From NCBI RefSeq assembly GCF_002251435.1, contig NZ_NPJI01000038.1, positions 1 to 64,000 of the forward strand: a stretch of DNA of 64,000 bases, written 5' to 3'. The notes under the pieces are model-generated. The model was not told the origin of the DNA. It saw only the letters and a list, made by a program, of their open reading frames with translations, and did no database searches. The position numbers and the translations under genes were made by a program. Of the stretch, positions 57,014 to 64,000 are shown in pieces; position 1 is the stretch's first letter, and every line of letters starts with the position of its first letter. This stretch comes from Prevotella sp. P2-180. Lineage in GTDB: Bacteria; Bacteroidota; Bacteroidia; Bacteroidales; Bacteroidaceae.

Positions 57014-57775
57014 ATGATTGAAATAAAGAACCTTTGCAAGTCGTTTGAGGAAAAAGAAGTACTCAAAAACATATCGGCTACTTTTGAGAACGGGAGAACA
57101 AATCTCATTATCGGACAAAGTGGTTCGGGAAAGACCGTACTGATGAAAAACCTCGTTGGTCTGCTCGATCCCACGTCTGGGCAGGTGCTATACGACGGAC
57201 GAGACTTTGTGACCATGTCGAAGCGCGAGAAGATAGAACTGCGACGGGAGATGGGAATGATATTCCAGTCGGCAGCATTGTTCGACTCCATGACAGTGCT
57301 CGAAAATGTCATGTTCCCGCTCGACATGTTCTCAAACATGAACTATCGGGAGCGAGTGAAAAGGGCTCAGACCTGTCTTGACAGAGTAAACCTTATAGAT
57401 GCCGAGACAAAGTTTCCTGGAGAAATATCAGGAGGCATGCAGAAGCGTGTGGCCATTGCAAGAGCCATAGCGCTAAATCCTAAATACCTCTTCTGCGACG
57501 AGCCAAACTCAGGTCTTGACCCAAAGACATCACTCGTCATCGACGAACTGTTGCATAGCATCACCCACGAATACAACATCACCACCATTATCAACACCCA
57601 CGACATGAACTCCGTAATGGGTATTGGCGAGTCGATAATATTCATATACCAAGGCCACTTGGAATGGCGCGGGGAAAGCAAGGACATCATGACCTCCACC
57701 AACCAACTGCTCACCGACTTCATCTTCGCCAGCGACCTGCTGAAGAAGATGAAAAAAAGTATTACGGGAAGTTAG
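57014..57775 (+). CDS. mlaF: MlaF family ABC transporter ATP-binding protein
   Basis: A 253-residue ABC ATPase starting 12 bp after mlaE: Walker A GQSGSGKTVLMKNLV, signature ISGGMQKRVAIARAI, Walker B YLFCDEPNSGLDPK, and the MlaF-type NTHDMNSVMGIGE. It gives the energy for the MlaE permease. The stop lies 2 bp before the convergent lipoprotein gene's stop codon. Confidence 0.93.
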   Translation: MIEIKNLCKSFEEKEVLKNISATFENGRTNLIIGQSGSGKTVLMKNLVGLLDPTSGQVLYDGRDFVTMSKREKIELRREMGMIFQSAALFDSMTVLENVMFPLDMFSNMNYRERVKRAQTCLDRVNLIDAETKFPGEISGGMQKRVAIARAIALNPKYLFCDEPNSGLDPKTSLVIDELLHSITHEYNITTIINTHDMNSVMGIGESIIFIYQGHLEWRGESKDIMTSTNQLLTDFIFASDLLKKMKKSITGS

Positions 57776-57777
57776 GC

Positions 57778-58164
57778 TCATTTCATAAGCCACTTCCCGT
57801 CTTTTTCTACCATAGGAACTACAATTTCCTCATTCACGCTGTCGCCGAAACATAGCATGAGAAACACATTGGTCACCTTACTCACTGAGTCGGCCGACGA
57901 CCTTACTATGCGAATGTCGTTTACCCCATTATGCTCTTCCTTCAACTCGTATACATACATCTTGGCATTTACCACCAACTGGTCACGGTAAGAAGAGGGG
58001 ATGGAGTCGGAACGGTATACTCCATCAACAAAAAAGCCATATCCACCGGCCATCAGACTGTCGTAATAGGCTTTGGCAGCCTCGGCAGCCATATCCCTTG
58101 GATCCTTATCAGAGCAGCCCATGGCCAAAAGGCCAAAGGCTGCACAAAATAAAATATTTCTCAT
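57778..58164 (-). CDS. Small lipoprotein of unknown function
   Basis: A 128-residue lipoprotein with lipobox AMGC (Cys17). The rest is a small alpha/beta domain (AAKAYYDSLMAGGYGFFVDGV, YELKEEHNGVNDIRIVRSS, PMVEKDGKWLMK), similar in shape to NTF2-like or DUF4878 lipoproteins. Function unknown. It lies 27 bp downstream of the der gene in the same orientation, so it may be co-transcribed. Confidence 0.72.
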   Translation of the reverse strand: MRNILFCAAFGLLAMGCSDKDPRDMAAEAAKAYYDSLMAGGYGFFVDGVYRSDSIPSSYRDQLVVNAKMYVYELKEEHNGVNDIRIVRSSADSVSKVTNVFLMLCFGDSVNEEIVVPMVEKDGKWLMK

Positions 58165-58191
58165 ACGAAAAGTCTTCTCGTTTTATCCTTC

Positions 58192-59505
58192 TTACTTCTG
58201 GCGGATGAAGATATTTATCGGTGTTCCGCTAAGGTTCCAGTTCTCACGTATCTTATTCTCAAGGAAACGCTTGTATGGCTCCTTGATATACTGTGGGAGA
58301 TTTGCATAAAACACAAATGAAGGTATCTGTGTGTTAGGCACTTGCGAACAATATTTAATCTTTATGTATTTACCCTTGATAGATGGTGGCGGATAGGCTT
58401 CAATGAGCGGGAGCATAGTCTCGTTGAGCTTCGTTGTTCCTATTTTTGCCGTGCGGTGCAGATATACGTCCTTTGCCGTTTCCAGCACCTTGAATATGCG
58501 TTGTTTGGTGAGAGCGGATGCAAAAATTATCGGGAAGTCCGTAAATGGAGCCATGCGTTGGCGTATAGCCGTCTCGAATGTGTCTATCACCTTCTGAGTC
58601 TTGTCTTCCACCAAGTCCCATTTGTTCACTACTACCACAAGACTCTTGTTGTTCTTCTGAATGAGTTGGAAAATATTCATATCCTGTGACTCAATACCAC
58701 GTGTAGCGTCAAGCATAAGTATGCACACGTCGCTGTTCTCGATAGAGCGTATGGAACGCATCACGGAGTAGAACTCAAGGTCTTCCGTCACTTTGTTCTT
58801 ACGGCGTATTCCTGCGGTGTCTACGAGATAGAAGTCGAAGCCAAACTTATCATAGCGCGTATAGATGCTGTCGCGAGTAGTACCGGCTATCTCCGTAACA
58901 ATGTTACGATCCTCGCCAATAAAAGCGTTGATGATGCTACTCTTGCCGGCATTCGGTCGTCCTACAACGGCAAAGCGTGGTATGCCTTCCTCAAGCGTTT
59001 CGCCCGTATCTTTCTTCAGCCTGCCCAGCACCTCGTCGAGAAGGTCGCCGGTGCCGCTACCTGTGGCGGCGCTAATGCAGAACGGGTCGCCCAACCCCAG
59101 CTTATAGAACTCAGCGGCATAGTACTGCTGAGTGTTGTTGTCTGTTTTATTTGCCACAAGTATCACGGGGAGTTTCGTGCGCCTCAGTATTTGCGCAACA
59201 TCCTCGTCCCAGTCTGTCAGTCCGTTCATGACATCCACAAGGAAAAGCACCAGGTCGGCCTCCTCCGTTGCTATTATCACTTGCTTTCTTATTTCTTCTT
59301 CAAAAATGTCATCAGAGTTTACCACCCATCCTCCAGTATCCACTACGGAAAACTCCCTTCCGTTCCACTCGCATTTGCCATACTGGCGGTCACGCGTGGT
59401 GCCAGCTTCATCGCTGACTATCGCCTTTCTCGTTTTCGTCAGTCTGTTAAACAGAGTAGACTTACCCACGTTCGGACGTCCTACAATAGCTACTAAATTT
59501 GCCAT
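58192..59505 (-). CDS. der: Ribosome biogenesis GTPase Der (EngA)
   Basis: A 437-residue protein with two tandem GTPase domains: G1 [12 protein letters not shown] with DTGGW in the first, and [12 protein letters not shown] with DTAGIRRK in the second (NKWD as G4). A KH-like C-terminal domain follows. It is needed for 50S subunit assembly. Upstream by 58 bp lies era, another GTPase of the same operon. Confidence 0.96.
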   Translation of the reverse strand: MANLVAIVGRPNVGKSTLFNRLTKTRKAIVSDEAGTTRDRQYGKCEWNGREFSVVDTGGWVVNSDDIFEEEIRKQVIIATEEADLVLFLVDVMNGLTDWDEDVAQILRRTKLPVILVANKTDNNTQQYYAAEFYKLGLGDPFCISAATGSGTGDLLDEVLGRLKKDTGETLEEGIPRFAVVGRPNAGKSSIINAFIGEDRNIVTEIAGTTRDSIYTRYDKFGFDFYLVDTAGIRRKNKVTEDLEFYSVMRSIRSIENSDVCILMLDATRGIESQDMNIFQLIQKNNKSLVVVVNKWDLVEDKTQKVIDTFETAIRQRMAPFTDFPIIFASALTKQRIFKVLETAKDVYLHRTAKIGTTKLNETMLPLIEAYPPPSIKGKYIKIKYCSQVPNTQIPSFVFYANLPQYIKEPYKRFLENKIRENWNLSGTPINIFIRQK

Positions 59506-59563
59506 ATATTTAAATTATTATTCTTTTCTACGTTTAAGTTTTTTATCAAGAATACTCTCTACT

Positions 59564-60445
59564 CTATTCCGGATTATATCCAAAGCTGTTGAGCTCTTTC
59601 TCCGAGCTGCGCCAGTCTTTGTCCACCTTTACAAATATCTCGAGGAATATTGGTTTTCCAAAGAATTTCTCCAATGCCTTACGACTTTCCGTAGACACTT
59701 TTTTCAGTGCAAATCCCTGATGTCCTATGATGATACCTTTTTGCGACTCCCGTTCCACATATATCACGGCATTAATCCTTATCAGTTTCTGCTCCTCCTT
59801 GAATCTGTCTACCCTCACCTCTACCGAGTATGGTATCTCCTTGTCGTAGTAAAGAAGGATTTTTTCGCGTATAATCTCACTTACAAAAAATCGCGCAGGC
59901 TTGTCGGTAAGCTGGTCTTTGTCAAAATATGGAGGACATTCCGGCAAAAGATCGTAGATGCGTTTCAGAAGCATGTCTATGCCAAACTTGTTCTTGGCCG
60001 ATATGGGAAGTATCTCAGCCTTTGGCAGCAACCCGTGCCATTTCTCTACAATATCACCAAGAGTTTTCTGGTCGCTCTCGTCTATCTTGTTTATCAACAG
60101 CAGCACTGGCACATCCATGCGTCCCACCTTCTCAAGGAAATCGATGTTTTTTTCAGGATTCTCTACAACGTCAGTGACATAGAGGAGAATGTCTGCATCT
60201 GTCAATGCCGACTCGGAGAAAGCCAGCATCGACTCCTGAAGTTTATAGTTTGGCTTCAGTACACCGGGAGTATCAGAGAACACTATCTGCATGTCGTCCC
60301 GGTTAACTATACCCATAATCCTATGTCGAGTGGTCTGAGCCTTGAATGTGGCGATGCTGATACGCTCGCCCACCAATTGGTTCATCAGTGTCGATTTTCC
60401 CACGTTGGGATTACCCACGATATTTACAAATCCTGCCTTATGCAT
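59564..60445 (-). CDS. era: GTPase Era
   Basis: A 293-residue protein: G1 [12 protein letters not shown], switch region FKAQTTRHRIMGI, G3 DTPGV, G4 NKID, and a C-terminal KH domain (IIGHQGFALKKVSTESRKALEKFFGKPIFLEIFVKV). It binds 16S rRNA near the 3' end during 30S assembly. Start at 60445 gives the standard MHKAGFVNIVGNPNVGK. Confidence 0.96.
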   Translation of the reverse strand: MHKAGFVNIVGNPNVGKSTLMNQLVGERISIATFKAQTTRHRIMGIVNRDDMQIVFSDTPGVLKPNYKLQESMLAFSESALTDADILLYVTDVVENPEKNIDFLEKVGRMDVPVLLLINKIDESDQKTLGDIVEKWHGLLPKAEILPISAKNKFGIDMLLKRIYDLLPECPPYFDKDQLTDKPARFFVSEIIREKILLYYDKEIPYSVEVRVDRFKEEQKLIRINAVIYVERESQKGIIIGHQGFALKKVSTESRKALEKFFGKPIFLEIFVKVDKDWRSSEKELNSFGYNPE

Positions 60446-61100
60446 GTTACGAATTAAATTAGTTGCGCAAAATTACACATTATTTTATGGAATACCAAAC
60501 TATTTAAGTATAATTAACTACCCATAGTCTTATACCCCATATCTTCTATTTCTAATTCCATTGTTACTTTTTGCATAAAAATACACATTTCGAATACAAA
60601 ATCCCAAGGGTGCGGGTATACTTCAGGTAGGCTCTGCCTCCACTCTGCCTCCGCTGTGACTCTATACCAAAGTCGGTGTAAGTCTATATTCAAATGAATA
60701 AATATACTGCCAAGACTGTATATTAAACCATTTTCATAGTTTTTTACGTCTCATATACAACATTTCAATATTGGCAGCAAACGTAACACTCAGTCCTGTC
60801 TTCACCATTAATCAATCTGCACCTCATCGTCTTTAATCAAAAAAAACAAAGTTAAAATCGTGTAAATATTACTAATTAAATTAATATATCATCTCACACA
60901 TCTCCCTTATGCTTATCTTACGACCAAAAGCAACACGAAATATTCCGATTTATCTTTATTATCAGTGGTTTATAAAGAAGAATAGATAAATTCATGCAAA
61001 TGAAAAATGTATCTCACCACAAGAGATAATCATTATACTAAAAGTTGAAGCAGGACATCTGAACAACTCATAAGAATATAGGATTAATTTGAATCAAGTC
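60446..61100. other. Non-coding stretch between era and the Rpn-type gene
   Basis: AT-rich with no credible gene. It contains a short direct repeat CTCTGCCTCC (about 60633 and 60644) in a GC-richer island at 60605-60680 that looks like a degenerate repeat. No RNA or terminator fold was recognised. Confidence 0.55.
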
Positions 61101-61201
61101 GGATTAAAAAATCTTAAATGCTTGTGTGTTAGTTTATTTATTATTACTTTTGCAGCAAGAAACAATGTTTTGCTCCACAATACTCGCAATTATTGACGAT
61201 T

Positions 61202-62116
61202 ATGGCAAACTATATACGATTTGACTGGGCTATGAAGCGCATGCTTCGCGACAAGGCAAACCATGCTGTGCTTGAGGGACTGATGACGGCTCTTCTCGGC
61301 GAGAAGTTCACGATAGTGAAGTTCCTTGAGAGCGAAGGCAATCAGACTGACGAAGAGGACAAGTTCAACCGTGTCGACATTCTTGCAGAGAGCGACCGTG
61401 GCGAACTCACCATCTTCGAGATACAGAACTTCCGTGAGCTATCTTATTACCACCGCATGATGTATGGTACTTCTAAGTTAATAACCGACTACATCAATTT
61501 AGCTCAGAACTATGGGAAAGTGGCTAAATTGTATTCTGTCAACATCGTATATTTCTCCTTAGATTTAGGCAAGGACTATGTTTATCACGGAAAGACCGTT
61601 TTTCGTGGCCTTCACAACACCGACGATGTGCTCAAACTCTCGAAACACCAGCAGGAATTGTTCTTCGGTACCGTGTCTGACGATGGTGAAACAAAGGATT
61701 CAGATGATTTGTTCCCTAATTATTATATGTTGAATGTTAACAACTTCGACAGTATTGCCACGACTCCCCTCGACGAGTGGATAGAGTTTCTCAAGACCGG
61801 CGAGATTTCCTCTGACACCAATGTCCCCGGCCTTGTAGAAGCCCTTGAGTGCCTTGACATAGCCAATATGAGTGCCGAAGACCGTCGCGCCTACTTCCGC
61901 CATCTCGACAACCTCTGTTACCAAAAAAGTGTAATCAGCACAAGTTATGATGATGGGATGCAGGAAGGGCTGAGGATAGGTCGTGAAGAAGGACTGGAAA
62001 TAGCCAGAAAACAGGAAAAACTAATAATTGCCAAAAAAATCAAACGCCTCGGGGTACCAGTAGAAACTATCATTGCTGCCACTGGCCTTTCTGCAGATGA
62101 GATAGAATCGCTTTAG
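61202..62116 (+). CDS. Rpn family / PD-(D/E)XK nuclease-type protein
   Basis: A 304-residue protein from the ATG at 61202 (MANYIRFDWAMKRMLRDKANHAVLEGLM). The nuclease core shows DEEDKFNRVDILAESDRGELTIFEIQN, with the Asp and Glu-X-Gln of a PD-(D/E)XK site (RVDI... FEIQ). The tail VETIIAATGLSADEIESL is the short helix motif seen at the end of many Rpn proteins. The family (putative recombination-promoting nuclease or transposase) is widespread and often multi-copy. A decayed copy lies at 22084. The -7 element TACTTTTG sits about 55 bp upstream. Confidence 0.85.
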   Translation: MANYIRFDWAMKRMLRDKANHAVLEGLMTALLGEKFTIVKFLESEGNQTDEEDKFNRVDILAESDRGELTIFEIQNFRELSYYHRMMYGTSKLITDYINLAQNYGKVAKLYSVNIVYFSLDLGKDYVYHGKTVFRGLHNTDDVLKLSKHQQELFFGTVSDDGETKDSDDLFPNYYMLNVNNFDSIATTPLDEWIEFLKTGEISSDTNVPGLVEALECLDIANMSAEDRRAYFRHLDNLCYQKSVISTSYDDGMQEGLRIGREEGLEIARKQEKLIIAKKIKRLGVPVETIIAATGLSADEIESL

Positions 62117-62200
62117 CAAATATTTATGGTGGGAAAGTTGAGTTATAAAAAACAAGAAATAAATCCCCATTTTCTTCGCTGATTTATTTTTTTGTATTAT

Positions 62201-62208
62201 CTTTGCAC
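62201..62208. promoter_or_regulatory. -7 region of the second Rpn-type gene
   Basis: TATCTTTG spans about 62198-62205 and lies about 25 bp before the ATG at 62230. An apparent TTG start codon further up falls inside this element and is therefore not used as the start. Confidence 0.55.
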
Positions 62209-62229
62209 CGAACTAATGAATATTCGACT

Positions 62230-63282
62230 ATGATAATAAGTATTGCGAACCCGATATATGACGCGGTATTCAAATACCTCATGGAGGACAACCGCGTTGC
62301 AAAGACTGTACTTTCAGCCCTTTTGCAGAAGGAGGTGGCCGAAGTTGAAATGCGTAAGCATGAATACACCAACGGCACACGCGACAAGATTTCGATGTTC
62401 CGCATCGATTTCGGCGCAAAGGTGCGACAGGACGACGGCAGTCTGAAACTCGTGTTGATAGAGCTTCAGAAGACCTGGCTTGAGACGGAGACACTGCGTT
62501 TCCGCCAGTACCTCGGCACGCAATACGCCAATCCCGACAACATACTGAAGGACAACAACCCCAACGGCTATGGCATTCCGATGATAACGGTATACCTGCT
62601 CGGACATCGTGTGGGGGAAATAGAGGAACCGGTTCTTTATGTCCGCCACAAGTCATACAACTATGACGGAGTGGAGGTTACCAAGGGCATGCCCGACCCG
62701 TTTGTCGAGAGCCTTGTGCATGACAGCATTATCGTACAGATACCTCTTCTTCATGGCCGTGTGAACAACCGCCTCGTGGAGGTCCTGAGTGTGTTTGACC
62801 AGACAAACAAGGACGGAAACAATCGTCAGGTATTGAATATTGACGAGGACGCTTATCGAGGTGATGCCGAGATGGAACACATCCTTCACCGCCTTCTTGC
62901 CGCGGCCTCGGACAGCAAGTTGCGTCAGGACATGAACGTTGAGGACGAATATTTCTCAGCCATTGAAACACGTGACACTGCCATTATGAAGCGTGACCAA
63001 AGGATTGCCGAGCAAGACGCTCAGTTGGAAGAGCAGTCGGCTCAGTTGGAAGAGCAGTCGGCTCAGTTGGAAGAGCAGTCGGCTCAGTTGGAAGAGCAGT
63101 CGGCTCAGTTGGAAGAGCAGTCGGCTCAGTTGGAAGAGCAGTCGGCTCAGTTGGAAGAGCAACGCGCTGCCTTGCTTTTTTCAGCCAAAGCTATGAAGAC
63201 GGCAGGAATACCTGTTGAACAAATTGCGGAAATGACAAAACTTCCTATAGAACAAATTGCAAGTCTGGGGATAGACAGATAA
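62230..63282 (+). CDS. Rpn/PD-(D/E)XK nuclease-type protein with heptad-repeat coiled coil
   Basis: A 350-residue protein from the ATG at 62230 (MIISIANPIYDAVFKYLMED). The nuclease-like core contains ISMFRIDFGAKV...LVLIELQKTW (Asp, Glu-X-Gln pattern of PD-(D/E)XK) and FRQYLGTQYANPDN. From about residue 260 a coiled coil is built of seven seven-residue units QLEEQSA, encoded by 21-bp repeats. The end (AGIPVEQIAEMTKLPIEQIASLG) is the Rpn-type tail. It is related to, but not a duplicate of, the gene at 61202. Function of the family is not settled. Confidence 0.82.
   Translation: MIISIANPIYDAVFKYLMEDNRVAKTVLSALLQKEVAEVEMRKHEYTNGTRDKISMFRIDFGAKVRQDDGSLKLVLIELQKTWLETETLRFRQYLGTQYANPDNILKDNNPNGYGIPMITVYLLGHRVGEIEEPVLYVRHKSYNYDGVEVTKGMPDPFVESLVHDSIIVQIPLLHGRVNNRLVEVLSVFDQTNKDGNNRQVLNIDEDAYRGDAEMEHILHRLLAAASDSKLRQDMNVEDEYFSAIETRDTAIMKRDQRIAEQDAQLEEQSAQLEEQSAQLEEQSAQLEEQSAQLEEQSAQLEEQSAQLEEQRAALLFSAKAMKTAGIPVEQIAEMTKLPIEQIASLGIDR
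63019..63165 (+). repeat. 21-bp tandem repeats encoding QLEEQSA
   Basis: Seven in-frame copies of GCTCAGTTGGAAGAGCAGTC plus G; the last differs. They encode a coiled-coil rod inside the Rpn-type gene. Perfect copies suggest recent expansion. Confidence 0.95.
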
Positions 63283-63336
63283 GACCGTAAACCACAATAA
63301 TGATAAGGTTGTATTATGTTGTTGTAAACAATAAAA

Positions 63337-63377
63337 AAAAGCCAAGCATCATGACAAACATGAACTTGGCTTTTTTG
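63337..63377. terminator. Bidirectional terminator between the Rpn-type gene and tRNA-Leu
   Basis: AAAAGCCAAG and CTTGGCTTTT flank an inner partial stem (CATCATG, CATGA), with A/T runs on both sides. It can end the plus-strand gene and the minus-strand tRNA transcript. Confidence 0.85.
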
Positions 63378-63382
63378 TTCAG

Positions 63383-63464
63383 TGCGCCTGATAGGACTCG
63401 AACCTACACGTCGGAAGACACTAGATCCTAAGTCTAGCGCGTCTACCAATTTCGCCACAGGCGC
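63383..63464 (-). tRNA. tRNA-Leu (anticodon TAG)
   Basis: An 82-base tRNA with acceptor GCGCCTG/CAGGCGC and discriminator A, a long variable arm (TGTCTTCCGACGT region) as expected for leucine, and anticodon loop CTTAGGA (TAG). Confidence 0.95.
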
Positions 63465-63476
63465 CTTTTGCGGGTG

Positions 63477-63508
63477 CAAAGGTAATGCTTTTTTTTAATA
63501 TATGCAAA
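63477..63508 (-). promoter_or_regulatory. Promoter of tRNA-Leu
   Basis: Minus strand: TTTG (plus 63505-63508), 20 bp, TACCTTTG (plus 63477-63484). The same GGTGCAAAGGTA context precedes both tRNA-Val genes. Confidence 0.75.
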
Positions 63509-63532
63509 TATATCTGTGTTTTTTTTATTTTT

Positions 63533-64000
63533 CTATTGTTTTAATAGCTTACGGGCACATTCAATGATGGTGTCATAGCCACGCAGAAAATCGGCATCGG
63601 TGATGGCGGCGGGCACATCGGGGGCAATGCCAAACTCGATGTCCTGACCATGGCTATCGTAAGAAGGCACGGCAGAATAACGCACTATCCAACCATTGGG
63701 CATCTGACTGCTCATTGGCATGCCACCGCCTCCTCCCGTGCGGTCGCCTACTATAGTGACATTCGGCAATACTGACATATATTTCACAAACTCGTTGGCA
63801 GCACTGTAGACACTACGGTTGGTGAGCACACACACTGGTTTGTGCCATCGAAGGTTTGACGAAGGCTCCATCCACTGCTCCTCGCGCTCGGAGAAGTCGT
63901 TGTGCCCCTTGCCTGTCTTATGGCATATATAGCCTACGAGCGTAGGTTCTTGAAAGAAGCGGGAGGCAAACTTCTCAGCATAGTTGAGGTAGCCGCCGCC
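63533..64000 (-). CDS. S41 family peptidase, C-terminal part only
   Basis: About 155 residues are in the window; the gene begins beyond 64000. The catalytic core of S41 (tail-specific/C-terminal processing type) proteases is visible: KPVCVLTNRSVYSAANEFVKYMSVLPNVTIVGDRTGGGGG, where the Ser of SVYSAANEF is the nucleophile. The end FGIAPDVPAAITDADFLRGYDTIIECARKLL is the usual S41 tail. Role and signal peptide cannot be judged without the rest. Confidence 0.88.
   Translation of the reverse strand, partial: GGGYLNYAEKFASRFFQEPTLVGYICHKTGKGHNDFSEREEQWMEPSSNLRWHKPVCVLTNRSVYSAANEFVKYMSVLPNVTIVGDRTGGGGGMPMSSQMPNGWIVRYSAVPSYDSHGQDIEFGIAPDVPAAITDADFLRGYDTIIECARKLLKQ

Noticed and set aside
63019..63165. 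A CRISPR-like or satellite array
   Set aside because: The 21-bp units keep one reading frame and encode a coiled coil within a clear gene.

Overview
The window looks like chromosome from a Bacteroidales bacterium, most likely Prevotellaceae. Several things point that way: many promoters fit the Bacteroidetes pattern (TTTG or TTG, 19-20 bp, then TAnnTTTG); ribosome-binding sites are weak; lipoproteins with a Cys lipobox and DUF4988/collagen-like proteins are common; an OstA-like gene, SurA-type chaperones and mutL sit together; and one surface protein ends in a 'LQGRR..KGGLYIINGKK' tail. The family placement is inference.

Layout. (1) 1-1154: 5' part of a lipoprotein glycoside hydrolase family 3 gene (minus). 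(2) 1350-10486: a complete peptide-export locus (plus). It holds an NHLM-type HlyD adaptor, a C39-peptidase ABC exporter, a second peptidase-less ABC exporter, a lipoprotein RND-type adaptor, a TolC-like channel, a membrane-anchored AraC-type regulator, and three small genes missed by ordinary length cut-offs: two double-glycine precursor peptides flanking a small membrane protein. (3) 10641-14513: etfB, etfA and an acyl-CoA dehydrogenase, with a 187-bp MITE-like element between etfA and the dehydrogenase. (4) 14634-21502: a DUF3667 protein, then a purine-uptake island (two NCS2 permeases, an orphan HisKA kinase fragment, a DUF5020 outer-membrane protein) bracketed by two group IIC intron fragments, then an OmpA-family porin. 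The intron 5' part starts directly at the U-run of the ompA terminator. (5) 22084-32714: a decayed Rpn-type nuclease gene and a run of surface lipoproteins, two with collagen-like repeats and two sharing a C-terminal domain. (6) 32954-49431: housekeeping genes on the minus strand (asnS, an rluB-type synthase with a long Gly/Arg/Gln repeat arm, purB, trpB2, pepT, an OMP, mutL, ostA-like, two PpiC/SurA chaperones, guaB) with two identical tRNA-Val genes. (7) 49510-60445: recQ, clpX, clpP, tig, lptB, mlaE/mlaF (plus), a small lipoprotein, der and era. (8) 61202-64000: two Rpn/PD-(D/E)XK family genes, tRNA-Leu and the C-terminal part of an S41 peptidase.

The most interesting parts are the precursor/exporter locus, where one precursor carries two leader-like double-glycine motifs, and the intron-bracketed purine island. 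No CRISPR array, rRNA, intact transposase or phage module was seen.
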